Shown: piece after piece, positions 55,464 to 64,000 of the stretch
How the letters are laid out: each line of letters begins with the position of its first letter
How positions within the stretch are numbered: position 1 is the stretch's first letter
Origin: Herbaspirillum sp.
GTDB lineage: Bacteria; Pseudomonadota; Gammaproteobacteria; Burkholderiales; Burkholderiaceae_D
Reading direction: 5' to 3'
Assembly (NCBI RefSeq): GCF_017744395.1
Contig: NZ_JAGIBI010000005.1
Coordinates: 124,001-188,000, forward strand
Length of the DNA stretch: 64,000 nt
Notes under the pieces: model-generated
What the model was told of the DNA's origin: nothing
Databases searched by the model: none
Seen by the model: the letters and a program-made list of their open reading frames with translations, nothing else
Position numbers and translations under genes: made by a program

Positions 55464-56711
55464 ATGTCCGCCGTCATCGACGCCTCGCGCGCGCCAAGCG
55501 CGCACCGCATTTCGCCCCCATCCGCCCAGCGTATCGCCAGCGACGAGCATGCGCTGCAGGTGGCGCACGAACTGGCCGGGGAATTCGCCCCAGGCGCCGC
55601 CGGGCGCGACCGCGGACGCCGCCTGCCGTTCGAGGAAATCGAGCGTTTCTCGCGCAGCGGGCTGTGGGCGATCTCGGTGCCGCGCGCCTATGGCGGCATC
55701 GGCGCCTCGTGGAACACGGTGGCCGAGGTGTTCAAGATCATTTCCGCCGCCGATCCTTCCATCGGCCAGATTCCGCAGAACCACTTCGGCAACCTCAACG
55801 TGATCGCCAACGCCGGCAGCGAGGAGCAGAAACGCTTCTTCTTCGACCAGGCGCTGCAAGGCGCGCGCTTCGGCAACGCCGGCCCAGAGCGCAACAGCAA
55901 GAACGTGCTCGACGTGCGCACCCGCGCCACGCTGGACCTGCATTCCGGCGACGGCAGCTACTTCCTGACCGGCACCCGCTTCTATTCCACCGGAGCGCTG
56001 TACGCGCACTGGATCCCCAGCCGCGCGCTGGACGACAACGACCAGCCGCTGTTCGTCTACAACCGCCACGACGCGCCGGGTTTGCGCGTCATCGACGACT
56101 GGTCCAGCTTCGGCCAACGCACCACCGCCAGCGGCAGCGTGGTGTTCGAGCGCGTGCGCGTGCCAGCCGCGCAGGTGCTGCACGTGAAGGATTTCCTGAA
56201 ACAGCCCAACAACATCGGGCCGGTATCGCAACTGATCCAGGCCGCCATCGACGCCGGCATCGCCCGCGCCGCCGTGGATGACGCCATCGGCTTCGTGAGC
56301 ACGCGTTCCCGCCCCTATGCCGACAGCGGCCTCGAGCGCGCTTCGGATGACCCTTACATCATCCGCGACATCGGCAACCTCAAGCTGCGCCTGCATGCCG
56401 CCGACGCCTTGCTGGAACGCGCCGCCGGCGTGCTGGACGCCTTGCCCGGGAAGATCACGTTCGAACAGATGGCCGAGGCCTCGGTCGCCGTGGCCGAAGC
56501 CAAGGTGCTTTCCACCGAGCTGTCGCTGCTGGCTTCGGAAAAACTGTTTGAACTGGCCGGTTCGGCCGCCACGCTGGCTGTCCACAACCTCGACCGCCAC
56601 TGGCGCAATGCGCGCGTGCACACACTGCACGACCCGGTGCGCTGGAAATACTACGCGGTCGGCAACTACGCCCTGAACGGCACGCCGCCGCCGCGCCATT
56701 CCTGGAGCTGA
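55464..56711 (+). CDS. SfnC/DszC-like flavin-dependent monooxygenase 1 (acyl-CoA dehydrogenase fold)
   Basis: 415 residues with acyl-CoA dehydrogenase N-, middle and C-terminal domains. Markers are GLWAISVPRAYGGIGASW, IGQIPQNHF and the C-terminal HNLDRHWRNARVHTLHDPVRWKYY. This signature marks the SfnC/DszC group, reduced-flavin monooxygenases that act on organosulfur or related heteroatom compounds, not CoA esters. It is followed by a paralogue and an LLM monooxygenase in one operon. Confidence 0.85.
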   Translation: MSAVIDASRAPSAHRISPPSAQRIASDEHALQVAHELAGEFAPGAAGRDRGRRLPFEEIERFSRSGLWAISVPRAYGGIGASWNTVAEVFKIISAADPSIGQIPQNHFGNLNVIANAGSEEQKRFFFDQALQGARFGNAGPERNSKNVLDVRTRATLDLHSGDGSYFLTGTRFYSTGALYAHWIPSRALDDNDQPLFVYNRHDAPGLRVIDDWSSFGQRTTASGSVVFERVRVPAAQVLHVKDFLKQPNNIGPVSQLIQAAIDAGIARAAVDDAIGFVSTRSRPYADSGLERASDDPYIIRDIGNLKLRLHAADALLERAAGVLDALPGKITFEQMAEASVAVAEAKVLSTELSLLASEKLFELAGSAATLAVHNLDRHWRNARVHTLHDPVRWKYYAVGNYALNGTPPPRHSWS

Positions 56712-56747
56712 AGCGCTCCGTCTCCGTCCTACTGTACGAAAAACGCC

Positions 56748-58010
56748 ATGACCCAAACCGCCGCCGCTACTTCTGCCACCACACTCGACTCCCTGCCGCC
56801 ATCCTCGGCTGCCGCCACTTCGCGCATCGTCGCCCGCATCCGCGACGATGCCGAAGCGCTGGCCGTGGCGCGCAAGCTGGCCGAGGATTTCCGGCGCGAA
56901 TCCGCCTTGCGCGACCGCGAGCGCAAGCTGCCCTGGGACGAGCTGGACCGTTACGTGCGCTCCGGCCTGTGGGGCATCACCGTGCCCAAGCAATACGGCG
57001 GCGCCGGCGTCTCCTACGGCACGCTGGCCGAGGTGATCGCCACCATCTCCTCGGGCGATGGCTCCATCGGCCAGATTCCGCAGAACCATTTCTATGCGGT
57101 CGAGCTGATTCGCGTCAACGGCAACGAATCGCAGAAACGCTTCTTCTTCGAACGCGTGCTGCAAGGCGACCGCTTCGGCAACGCGCTGGCCGAGTTGGGC
57201 ACCAAAACCTCGCACGACCGCAAGACCAGCCTCACGCGCGACCCGAACGGCCCCGGCTACCGCATCAACGGCCGCAAGTTCTACGCCACCGGCGCGCTGT
57301 ATGCCGACTGGGTGCCGACCTCGGTAATCGACGAAGCCGGCGTGCAGCAATTGGCCATCGTGCCGCGCCATGCGCCGGGCCTGACCATCATCGACGACTG
57401 GTCCGGCTTCGGCCAGCGCACCACCGGCAGCGGCAGCGCCGTGTTCGAGAACGTGCACGTGCCGGCCGACGCCGTGATCGGCTTTGCCAGCGCCTTCACG
57501 CGCCCGACCCAGATCGGCCCGATGGCGCAGATCCAGCATGCCGCCATCGACCTGGGCATCGCCCGCGCGGCCTACCGCGACCTGCTCGAATTCGTGCAGA
57601 CGCGTTCGCGGCCCTGGGTCGACAGCGGCGTCGAACGCGCCGGCGACGACCCGCTCACCATTCGCGAAGTCGGCGACCTGACCATCCAGTTGCATGCCGC
57701 CGAGGCCCTGGTGCAACGCGCCGGCCGCAAGGTCGATGCGGCCGCCGCCGAACCCACCGAAGACAGCGTGGCCATCGCCTCGATCGCCGTTGCCGAAGCG
57801 CGCGTGCTGACCACCGAAGTCTCGCTGGCGGCCGGCAGCAAGCTGTTCGAGCTGGCCGGATCGCAATCGACGCTGGCCGAACACAACCTCGACCGCCACT
57901 GGCGCAACGCCCGCACCCACACGCTGCACGACCCGGTGCGCTGGAAGTACCACGCCATCGGCAACTTCTACCTCAACGGCAAGAAGCCGCCGCGCCACGG
58001 CGCGCTGTAA
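56748..58010 (+). CDS. SfnC/DszC-like flavin-dependent monooxygenase 2
   Basis: 420 residues, paralogue of the preceding gene, with GLWGITVPKQYGGAGVSYG, IGQIPQNHFYAVELI and the same HNLDRHWRNARTHTLHDPVRWKY end. Thirty-six bases separate the two genes. Two side-by-side copies suggest two different substrates or a two-step oxidation. The active-site base of true acyl-CoA dehydrogenases is not evident. Confidence 0.85.
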   Translation: MTQTAAATSATTLDSLPPSSAAATSRIVARIRDDAEALAVARKLAEDFRRESALRDRERKLPWDELDRYVRSGLWGITVPKQYGGAGVSYGTLAEVIATISSGDGSIGQIPQNHFYAVELIRVNGNESQKRFFFERVLQGDRFGNALAELGTKTSHDRKTSLTRDPNGPGYRINGRKFYATGALYADWVPTSVIDEAGVQQLAIVPRHAPGLTIIDDWSGFGQRTTGSGSAVFENVHVPADAVIGFASAFTRPTQIGPMAQIQHAAIDLGIARAAYRDLLEFVQTRSRPWVDSGVERAGDDPLTIREVGDLTIQLHAAEALVQRAGRKVDAAAAEPTEDSVAIASIAVAEARVLTTEVSLAAGSKLFELAGSQSTLAEHNLDRHWRNARTHTLHDPVRWKYHAIGNFYLNGKKPPRHGAL

Positions 58011-58021
58011 GGGAGCCGCCG

Positions 58022-59404
58022 ATGAGCAAGAAACAGATCCGGCTCAACGCGTTCAACATGAACTGCGTGAACCACATCAACCACGGCCTGTGGACGCATC
58101 CGCGCGACCGTTCGCAGGATTACACCGACATCGCCTACTGGACGCACCTGGCCAAACTGCTGGAGCGCGGCAAGTTCGACGGCCTGTTTTTGGCCGACAT
58201 CGTCGGCGTCTACGACGTCTACCAGCAGTCGGTCGACATCACGCTACGCGAGTCGATCCAGTTGCCGGTCAACGACCCGCTGTTGCTGGTGTCGGCGATG
58301 GCGGCAGTCACCGAACACCTCGGTTTCGGCATCACCGCCAACCTGACCTATGAGGCGCCGTTCCTGTTCGCGCGCCGCATGTCCACGCTCGACCACCTCA
58401 CCAAGGGCCGCATCGGCTGGAACATCGTCACCGGCTATCTCGACAGCGCCGCCCGCGCCATGGGCCTGACCGAGCAGCTGGAGCACGACCAGCGCTACGA
58501 CCGCGCCGACGAATTCATGGAAGTGGTCTACAAGCTGTGGGAAGGCAGCTGGGAAGACGGCGCCGTAGTGCGTGACCGCGCCAGCCGCGTCTACGCCGAC
58601 CCGGCCAAGGTGCACAAGATCCGCCACAACGGCGACTATTACCGTGTCGAGGGCATCCACCTGTCGGAGCCGTCGCGCCAGCGCACGCCGGTGCTGTACC
58701 AGGCCGGCTCGTCCGGGCGCGGGCAGGCCTTCGGCGCCCGGCATGCCGAGTGCGTGTTCATCTCCAGCCAGACCCGCGACGCCGCCCGCAAGCTGGTGCA
58801 GGGCATCCGCGAAGGCGCAGTGCGCGCCGGACGCAACCCGGACGACATCAAGATCTTCATGGGCCTGACCGTGGTCACCGCCGCCACCGAACAGGCCGCG
58901 CGCGACAAGTACCGCGAATACGCCAGCTATGCCAGCCCGGAAGCGGGGCTGGCGCATTTCTCGGCCGGCACCGGCATCGACTTCTCGCAATACGACCTGG
59001 ACGAACCGATCCGCGCGGCCAAGACCAACTCCATCGAGTCGCTGGCCAAGACCGTGACCAATCCCGAACTCAACTGGACCAAGCGCAAGCTGCTGCAACA
59101 GCTTGAACTGGGCGGGCGCTACGCCGCCGTGGTCGGCTCGCCGGTGCAGGTGGCGGAGGAACTGGAGTCATGGGTGGCCGACACCGGCATCGACGGCTTC
59201 AACCTCACCCGCACGGTCACGCCGGAGAGCTTCGAAGACTTCGTCGACCTGGTGATCCCGGTGTTGCAGGAGCGCGGCTCCTACAAGCGCGACTATGCCG
59301 GTGGTACGCTGCGCGAAAAGCTGTTCGGCGGCGCGCCGGTCTTGCCGCAGAACCATGCCGCCGCGGCGTTCCGTGTGGGCGAAGCGGTTTCGCACGCTTA
59401 TTGA
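58022..59404 (+). CDS. LLM-class flavin monooxygenase (NtaA/SnaA/DszA family)
   Basis: 460 residues with the family opening IRLNAFNMNCVNHINHGLWTHPRD in part, GRIGWNIVTGYLDSAARAMG, and the YQAGSSGRGQAFGARHAECVF core. These FMNH2-dependent enzymes oxidise sulfones, aminocarboxylates or sulfonates. It starts 11 bases after SfnC-2 with an AAGGGAG site. No flavin reductase, which should supply FMNH2, is encoded in the window. Confidence 0.9.
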   Translation: MSKKQIRLNAFNMNCVNHINHGLWTHPRDRSQDYTDIAYWTHLAKLLERGKFDGLFLADIVGVYDVYQQSVDITLRESIQLPVNDPLLLVSAMAAVTEHLGFGITANLTYEAPFLFARRMSTLDHLTKGRIGWNIVTGYLDSAARAMGLTEQLEHDQRYDRADEFMEVVYKLWEGSWEDGAVVRDRASRVYADPAKVHKIRHNGDYYRVEGIHLSEPSRQRTPVLYQAGSSGRGQAFGARHAECVFISSQTRDAARKLVQGIREGAVRAGRNPDDIKIFMGLTVVTAATEQAARDKYREYASYASPEAGLAHFSAGTGIDFSQYDLDEPIRAAKTNSIESLAKTVTNPELNWTKRKLLQQLELGGRYAAVVGSPVQVAEELESWVADTGIDGFNLTRTVTPESFEDFVDLVIPVLQERGSYKRDYAGGTLREKLFGGAPVLPQNHAAAAFRVGEAVSHAY

Positions 59405-59522
59405 AGCAGAGACTTTCCCGCCGTGCGCAAATGCGGACGGCATATATTCAAGCCGGAAAAGATTCGTTCCTCCCTGACGGCGCCGTCGCTACATTGGTTG
59501 TTTTTCTTGTTAGGGACGAAGG

Positions 59523-60344
59523 ATGAAATACGCTGTGGCGAAATGGATTGGGGCAGTGGCAGCATTGGCGCTCGGGCTGGTCGTGCAGATGCCGGCACAG
59601 GCACAAGATCGGGTGCTGAAGGTCGGCGTCACCAGCGGGCCGCATGCGCAGATCTTTGAGGCCGCCAGGCGCGTGTTCGAACGCGACAATCCGGGCTACA
59701 AGATCAGGATCGTCGAGTTCAACGACTACATCCAGCCCAATGCCGCGCTCGATGCCGGCGAGTTGGACGCCAACAGCTACCAGCACCGGCCCTTCCTCAA
59801 TGCGCAGATCAAGGCACGCGGCTACAAGCTGTACGGCACCGGCAAGACCATGATCGGGCCGATGGCGATCTACTCGAAGAAGTATCGCAAGCTGGAGGAT
59901 ATCCCTGCCGGCGCCAAGATCGGCATCCCCAACGATCCGGCCAATGAAAGTCGTGTTCTCCTGCTGTTGCAAAAGCATGGCGCGATCAAGCTGCGCGCCG
60001 GCATCGACGCGCTGACCGGGGTCAACGCCACCCCCATCGATATCGTCGAGAATCCGAAGAAGTGGAAGTTCATCGAGATCGACGCGGCGCAGCTGCCGCG
60101 CACGCTGGATGATCTCGATGCCTCCGCAGTCAATGCCGACTACGCCGCCAAGGCCGGCTTGAACCCCGCCAAGGACAGCCTGGTGGTGGAGAATGGCGAC
60201 AGTCCCTATGCCTGCCTGATCGCCGTGCGGGTGAAAGACAAGGAGCAGCCCTGGCTGCCCAGACTGATACAGGCCTATCAATCGGATGAAGTGAAGCGCT
60301 TTATCGAAACCGAATTCAAGGACGGTATCCTGGCGGCCTGGTAG
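59523..60344 (+). CDS. NlpA/MetQ-family periplasmic binding protein
   Basis: 273 residues. A signal peptide ends AQA-Q near residue 28 without a lipobox Cys. The MetQ pattern is clear: VLKVGVTSGPHAQIFEAA, NDYIQPNAALDAGELDANSYQH, IPNDPANESRVLLLLQKHG and SAVNADYAAKAGL. MetQ proteins bind methionine; relatives in sulfur operons bind other sulfur compounds. No metN or metI is nearby, so it must pair with distant membrane components. It lies 118 bases after the LLM gene and likely shares its function. Confidence 0.87.
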   Translation: MKYAVAKWIGAVAALALGLVVQMPAQAQDRVLKVGVTSGPHAQIFEAARRVFERDNPGYKIRIVEFNDYIQPNAALDAGELDANSYQHRPFLNAQIKARGYKLYGTGKTMIGPMAIYSKKYRKLEDIPAGAKIGIPNDPANESRVLLLLQKHGAIKLRAGIDALTGVNATPIDIVENPKKWKFIEIDAAQLPRTLDDLDASAVNADYAAKAGLNPAKDSLVVENGDSPYACLIAVRVKDKEQPWLPRLIQAYQSDEVKRFIETEFKDGILAAW

Positions 60345-60575
60345 CCTTGGTAATGTTTCCCGTTGCGCTGCCGTCGTCACGTGACGGTATGCCAGCGTAG
60401 CGGCAGGGGCATTCTCCGCCCCTATCCTTGCTTGTCCAATCCCCGGATACGCCCAGCCAGGACCTGGACGTTCGGCATTCCGGTCGCCGGTTCGTTTCAG
60501 ATTAAAATGCAGCCTTGCCTGGGCGGCCCGCACTGTCGGCTTTGCCCCAGCGCCACCCCACCAGACAAGGAACCA

Positions 60576-61502
60576 ATGAGCTATACCCCGAGCCGGGCCG
60601 TGGGCTACGGCTGCCTGATGCTGAGCATGTCCATGGTCGGCGCTTACGTCGCGCTGACCAAACCGCTGGCAGCGACGCTGCCGGTCTTCCTGCTGGCATG
60701 GTTGCGCTTCGGCATCGGCGCCGTCGCCATGTTGCGCTGGCTGAAGAAGCCCGCCACCGAAAAGCCGCTGTCGCCGCAGTCGCGCCGGCTGGTGTTCCTG
60801 GAATCCTTCCTCGGCAATTTCCTGTTCACGATCTGCATGATCACCGGCGTGTCGATGACCAGCGCGGTCTCGGCCGGCGTGATCATGTCGGCCATCCCGG
60901 CCGTGGTGGCGCTGATGAGCTGGATCTTCCTGAAAGAAAAAATCACCCTGCGCGTGTGGGGCGCGGTGGCTTGCGGCGCGTTGGGCATCGGCATGCTGTC
61001 GCTGGCCAAGAACACCCACGGCGCCGGCGAGGCGCACGGCCAATATGCCTGGCTGGGCAACCTGCTGGTGTTCGGCGCGGTGCTGTGCGAGGCTTCGTAT
61101 GCCGTGATCGGCAAGAAGCTGACCGCCGTGCTCACCCCCAAGCGCATCAGTTCCATCATCAACCTGTGGGGCCTGGCATTGATGACGCCCATGGGTTTTT
61201 ATACCGCATTGCATTTCGACTTCGGCGCCGTCCCGGCCAATATCTGGGTGCTGCTGGTGTTCTACGCGCTGGCCGCCAGCGTGTGGACCGTGTGGCTGTG
61301 GATGACCGGCCTGAAGGTGGTGCCGGCCGGCCGCGCCGGCGTATTCACCGTGATGCTGCCGGTCAGCGCCGCGCTGGTCGGCGTGGCCGCCCTGGGCGAA
61401 AGCCTGAGCGCATTGCAGGGCGCGGCCTTCGCCGTGGCGCTGGCCGGCATGCTGCTGGCGACCTTGCCCGGCGGCGCGACCAAGACTGAGGAACAGCCAT
61501 GA
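60576..61502 (+). CDS. EamA/DMT-family transporter
   Basis: 308 residues with ten membrane segments in two EamA repeats (SAGVIMSAIPAVVALMSWIFLKEKI; GVFTVMLPVSAALVGVAALGE). Such proteins export amino acids, drugs or metabolites. The ATG at 60576 has an AAGGA site; an open extension to 60363 lacks similarity. The 231-base gap upstream holds a 12-bp CGTCACGTGACG palindrome at 60375-60386 and a TAAAAT promoter-like element near 60503, nothing else I can name. The gene overlaps the next by 4 bases. Confidence 0.85.
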   Translation: MSYTPSRAVGYGCLMLSMSMVGAYVALTKPLAATLPVFLLAWLRFGIGAVAMLRWLKKPATEKPLSPQSRRLVFLESFLGNFLFTICMITGVSMTSAVSAGVIMSAIPAVVALMSWIFLKEKITLRVWGAVACGALGIGMLSLAKNTHGAGEAHGQYAWLGNLLVFGAVLCEASYAVIGKKLTAVLTPKRISSIINLWGLALMTPMGFYTALHFDFGAVPANIWVLLVFYALAASVWTVWLWMTGLKVVPAGRAGVFTVMLPVSAALVGVAALGESLSALQGAAFAVALAGMLLATLPGGATKTEEQP

Positions 61503-62815
61503 ACAAACCGACCCGCCCGCAGGGCAAACCGCAAGCCAAGCCGCAAGCGAAACCGAACGCCAAGGCGGCCGCCAAGCCGCAAGGCCCGGCCAAGGACAAG
61601 CCGAAAACCCACGTCGCCACCGACGCCTCGCGCCGCCGCCAGCATAACGCCCACGCCGCGTCGCAAGTGCTGGACGAGGGCGAAGAGCAGGTCTTGCAAC
61701 TGGCCGCGCTGGCCGCCGCCGTGGCCGCCGGCGAACCGGATGCGGCCGGTCGCCGCGTCGGCCAGGACGAGTTGGAGCGCATGATCCGCAAGTGCCTGCG
61801 CCAGCGCGACGACGAAACCCTGTATGAAGCGCTGGAACACCTGCGCTTCGAAGACAGCCGCGGCCATGCCTTGCTGCGCGCGGTGGTGGAAGAGAGCGCC
61901 GATGTCGTGCTGATGCGCCGCGGCGACAAGGAAATGGAAATCAACGCCTTCCTGATCCCGTTCCTGGCGCGCACCCGGGGCGGTTTGCAGGCCGAACGCG
62001 TGTTCGCCGACGGCGACGCCTTCGACACCCTGCGCGCTAGCCTGCAGGAAGCCGGGCTGGAAAGCGCCAAGGCCCGCGTGGTGCTGGTGCACCACCTGTA
62101 CCACCCGGACGAGATCGGCGCGCTGACCTACAGCGATGTCGAAGCCATGAACCGCGACGCCTTCGCTTCGCTGACCGACAAGAAGGTGATGAGCGTGCCG
62201 GCCATCGAGCGCAGCATGCGCGGCTGGCCGGCGAACGGTTTCGCGGCGGATGATGAAGTGCTGGAACTGCGCTTTTTGCTCGGCTTCGCCCTGAAGGACC
62301 TGGACGATCCCTTCTACGCGATCCCGCAGGACGAGGCCGCCGCCGACGCCTATTTCGAACAGCGCGCCGGCCGCTTCCGCGCCTGGGCCGAGCGGCATAC
62401 GCCGCTGATGCAGCGGTGCCTGACCGGCCAGTCCGGCGAGGCGGCGCAGTGCGAGCTGCACTTCATGTACCAGGACCTGTTCCACGGCGGCAAGCAAACC
62501 GGAAATGCCGAATACGGCATGCTGCAGATGATGTCGGAACTGGAGCACGGCCTGGCGCAATCGGGCGCATCCACCGCCGATACTGCCGCGATCTTCGCGG
62601 TGGCCGATGAAGACGGCGAGACCGTCCTGCAGGTGCAGTTGCGCGCCGCCGGCAAGGCGCTGGCGCAATCGTCCCTGGTGCTGGACGGCGACCCGCATGC
62701 GCAACTGCTGGACGCCGCCGATGCGGTCGGCACGCTGGGCGTGGCGCAGTTCAGGCTGGCCGATGGTTTTGCCGCCGACGGCAGCGTATTGCGCGAGCGC
62801 GATTTCCCGGCCTGA
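61499..62815 (+). CDS. DUF2863-like hypothetical protein
   Basis: 438 residues, soluble. A Lys/Pro/Gln/Ala-rich tail of about 50 residues (repeated PQAKP) precedes a helical region, then an alpha/beta domain with INAFLIPFLARTRG and LVLDGDPHAQLLDAAD. It resembles the Burkholderiales DUF2863 family; function unknown. The start overlaps the EamA stop (ATGA), so both are translated together. The low-complexity N-terminus could bind nucleic acid or be a linker. Confidence 0.6.
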   Translation: MNKPTRPQGKPQAKPQAKPNAKAAAKPQGPAKDKPKTHVATDASRRRQHNAHAASQVLDEGEEQVLQLAALAAAVAAGEPDAAGRRVGQDELERMIRKCLRQRDDETLYEALEHLRFEDSRGHALLRAVVEESADVVLMRRGDKEMEINAFLIPFLARTRGGLQAERVFADGDAFDTLRASLQEAGLESAKARVVLVHHLYHPDEIGALTYSDVEAMNRDAFASLTDKKVMSVPAIERSMRGWPANGFAADDEVLELRFLLGFALKDLDDPFYAIPQDEAAADAYFEQRAGRFRAWAERHTPLMQRCLTGQSGEAAQCELHFMYQDLFHGGKQTGNAEYGMLQMMSELEHGLAQSGASTADTAAIFAVADEDGETVLQVQLRAAGKALAQSSLVLDGDPHAQLLDAADAVGTLGVAQFRLADGFAADGSVLRERDFPA

Positions 62816-62834
62816 TTCCCCACCGGCCGGCAGT

Positions 62835-63152
62835 TCAGTCCAGCAGCGCCTGCAGGCTGAGGCCCTTGGGCTGGCAGCGGAAATACAGGTCGACTTGCAT
62901 CGGCCGCCAGCCGCGCACCAGTTGGCGCAGGTCGGCATTCATCTGCTGCCTGCCGCAGAAGGCCTCGGCTTTTTCTTTGGCGGCGGCCGTCAGCGCCGGG
63001 ATCGACATGGTGTAGCTCACCCCGGTGGCGGTGACCATGAACATGTCGCGTTCCTCGGGTTTGACTTCGCTGAAGCTGGCGCAGCCGGCCAGCGCGCCGG
63101 CGCCGATGCAGGCCGCCAGCAGATATCGTGATGGTGGATGTAGTGTGCGCAT
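62835..63152 (-). CDS. small predicted lipoprotein
   Basis: 105 residues with an N-terminal signal and lipobox ALAGC (Cys near residue 24), then a short soluble domain containing two further cysteines (FCGRQQ and YFRCQP) that could form a disulphide. Not recognised as a named family. ATG 63152 has a GGGGGAA site. It is convergent with the DUF2863 gene; the 176 bases upstream hold nothing I can identify apart from promoter space. Confidence 0.6.
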   Translation of the reverse strand: MRTLHPPSRYLLAACIGAGALAGCASFSEVKPEERDMFMVTATGVSYTMSIPALTAAAKEKAEAFCGRQQMNADLRQLVRGWRPMQVDLYFRCQPKGLSLQALLD

Positions 63153-63328
63153 GAGTTCCCCCTCTTGCCGCGGCATTGTTGCCGCAGGGGTCTCAGCGTA
63201 AGCGTTGGGGGACGGCGGCAGGGGGCTTCTTACCTTGATTTACGCCGATGCCGTTGCTGTTAAAAAAATGCCGGGATTTGCAAGGACGGCGCGGCGTCGA
63301 TAGCCATCTCGAAGCCTTGTCCCCAGGT

Positions 63329-64000
63329 TCAAGCCGAAGTCTGCGAACTCCCCGCCGGCCTGCCGCGACTGGCCAGCAAATGGGCGGCGCCGGCCTCGCT
63401 GACCTTCACCTCGGCAACGCCGCCGGGTGAATGGATACGCGTCAGATAACCCCGCGCGTTGGCTTCTTCCCAGACCGGCAGGCGAGGGCACGAGGTGCGC
63501 CAGGTTTCGATGACCTCGCTGTAAGGCCGTGCGCCGGGGCCGATCCATTCCAGAAGATCCAGGATCAGGGGTTCGACGGTATCGCGTACCTCCGTCTCTG
63601 CATGACCGAACCGGGCTTGGCCAAGCACCTCCGGATTGACGACGTGGATCGGGTGTCCGGCCGCAAAGGACACGATCTGCTCGAAGATGTCGGAGAACTG
63701 CAGGTCGAACTCGTCTTCTGTCACGTAGCCGATATGGGGCGTACACACCACGTTGGGCATGTGCAGCAGTGGATGCTGCGGATCCCGCAGCGGCTCCTTA
63801 TCGTAGACATCCACGGCCGCCATGCCCGGCCGTCCGGCGTGCAATGCCCGCTCCAGCGCACCCGGCGCAATCAAGCCGGAACGACTGGTGTTCACGAGCA
63901 GGGCGCTGGGCTGCATCCCATCCAAGTCTTCCGCCGTCACGATGCCGCGGGTTGCCGGCACCAGGCGCATGTGCAGTGAAAGCACGTCGCAAGCCGCGAA
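63329..64000 (-). CDS. D-2-hydroxyacid dehydrogenase, C-terminal part, with fused winged-helix-like tail (partial)
   Basis: The frame continues to the right edge (start outside the window). The visible 223 residues begin [18 protein letters not shown] and include [20 protein letters not shown], the catalytic-type DVYDKEP and [12 protein letters not shown], all from the NAD-binding half of 2-hydroxyacid dehydrogenases. After NPEVLGQ an extra 90 residues follow ([39 protein letters not shown]) that look like a small winged-helix protein found separately in Burkholderiales. The fusion has no internal start codon or frameshift that I can see. Confidence 0.8.
   Translation of the reverse strand, partial: FAACDVLSLHMRLVPATRGIVTAEDLDGMQPSALLVNTSRSGLIAPGALERALHAGRPGMAAVDVYDKEPLRDPQHPLLHMPNVVCTPHIGYVTEDEFDLQFSDIFEQIVSFAAGHPIHVVNPEVLGQARFGHAETEVRDTVEPLILDLLEWIGPGARPYSEVIETWRTSCPRLPVWEEANARGYLTRIHSPGGVAEVKVSEAGAAHLLASRGRPAGSSQTSA

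Noticed and set aside
55248-57998. 916-codon minus-strand open frame opposite the two SfnC-like genes
   Set aside because: It is so long because both paralogues share codon bias; internally repetitive in step with the duplicated sense genes, no recognisable family.

Overview
The window is a GC-rich, densely coding chromosomal segment from a betaproteobacterium, most likely Burkholderiales/Oxalobacteraceae (Herbaspirillum-like). This rests on gene content: parA-parB, a phasin with a patatin-like protein, a D-amino-acid aminotransferase next to ybeD and lipB-lipA, several Bug/TctC-type and LysR genes, and DUF2917, DUF2863 and DUF3717 proteins. The genus is an inference. I see no rRNA, tRNA, CRISPR array or intact insertion sequence. 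No gene-free stretch exceeds about 300 bases.

Layout. 1-1.2 kb: end of parA, then parB. 1.3-5.3 kb: divergent opgG-like and bglX genes (periplasmic glucans). 5.5-12.5 kb: tripartite tricarboxylate transporter genes (tctC, tctA, tctB) with a PdxA2-type dehydrogenase, a SAF-domain NAD-dependent oxidoreductase and a LysR regulator, with a 160-bp palindromic element in the middle. 12.5-14.3 kb: an ABC exporter. 14.4-22.5 kb: a LysR gene divergent from a seven-gene operon: a PotD/A/B/C-like importer, a three-subunit FAD/2Fe-2S amine dehydrogenase and RidA. 22.6-27 kb: lipoprotein hydrolase, HD hydrolase, outer-membrane barrel, SbmA/BacA-type ABC protein. 27.2-32.5 kb: dat-ybeD and lipB-lipA, separated by a block holding a DUF1016 nuclease remnant, a GcvA-like regulator and a DUF2917 gene. 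32.6-37.5 kb: ribA, a CobW-type metallochaperone, a CHASE-PAS-GGDEF-EAL protein. 37.6-45.6 kb: AEC carrier with GntR regulator, mnmC, ltrA, a MarR-GNAT fusion, an FAD dehydrogenase. 45.7-48.1 kb: phasin, patatin-like lipase, DUF3717. 48.2-55.4 kb: a hybrid histidine kinase and a NarL-type response regulator, followed by two paralogous exported coiled-coil proteins and a Slam-like outer-membrane translocon. 55.4-60.3 kb: two SfnC-like monooxygenases, an LLM monooxygenase and a MetQ-like binding protein (organosulfur use). 60.6-64 kb: EamA transporter, DUF2863, small lipoprotein, and the C-terminal part of a 2-hydroxyacid dehydrogenase.

The most interesting region is 48.2-55.4 kb. Two proteins with Gln-rich coiled coils and a TbpB-like C-terminal domain (motif FYGPxAEQxAGQW) are followed by a TPR plus DUF560 barrel protein, the architecture of a type XI (Slam) secretion system. 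Both cargo genes have the same promoter: a 22-bp near-palindrome overlapping the -35 element, a 17-bp spacer and the same -10, placed just after a LuxR/NarL-type response regulator gene. A 37-bp direct repeat flanks the cargo2-translocon unit, suggesting duplication or insertion. I propose a two-component-controlled type XI secretion locus with coiled-coil cargo. Family assignments are from motif recognition and have not been checked by search.
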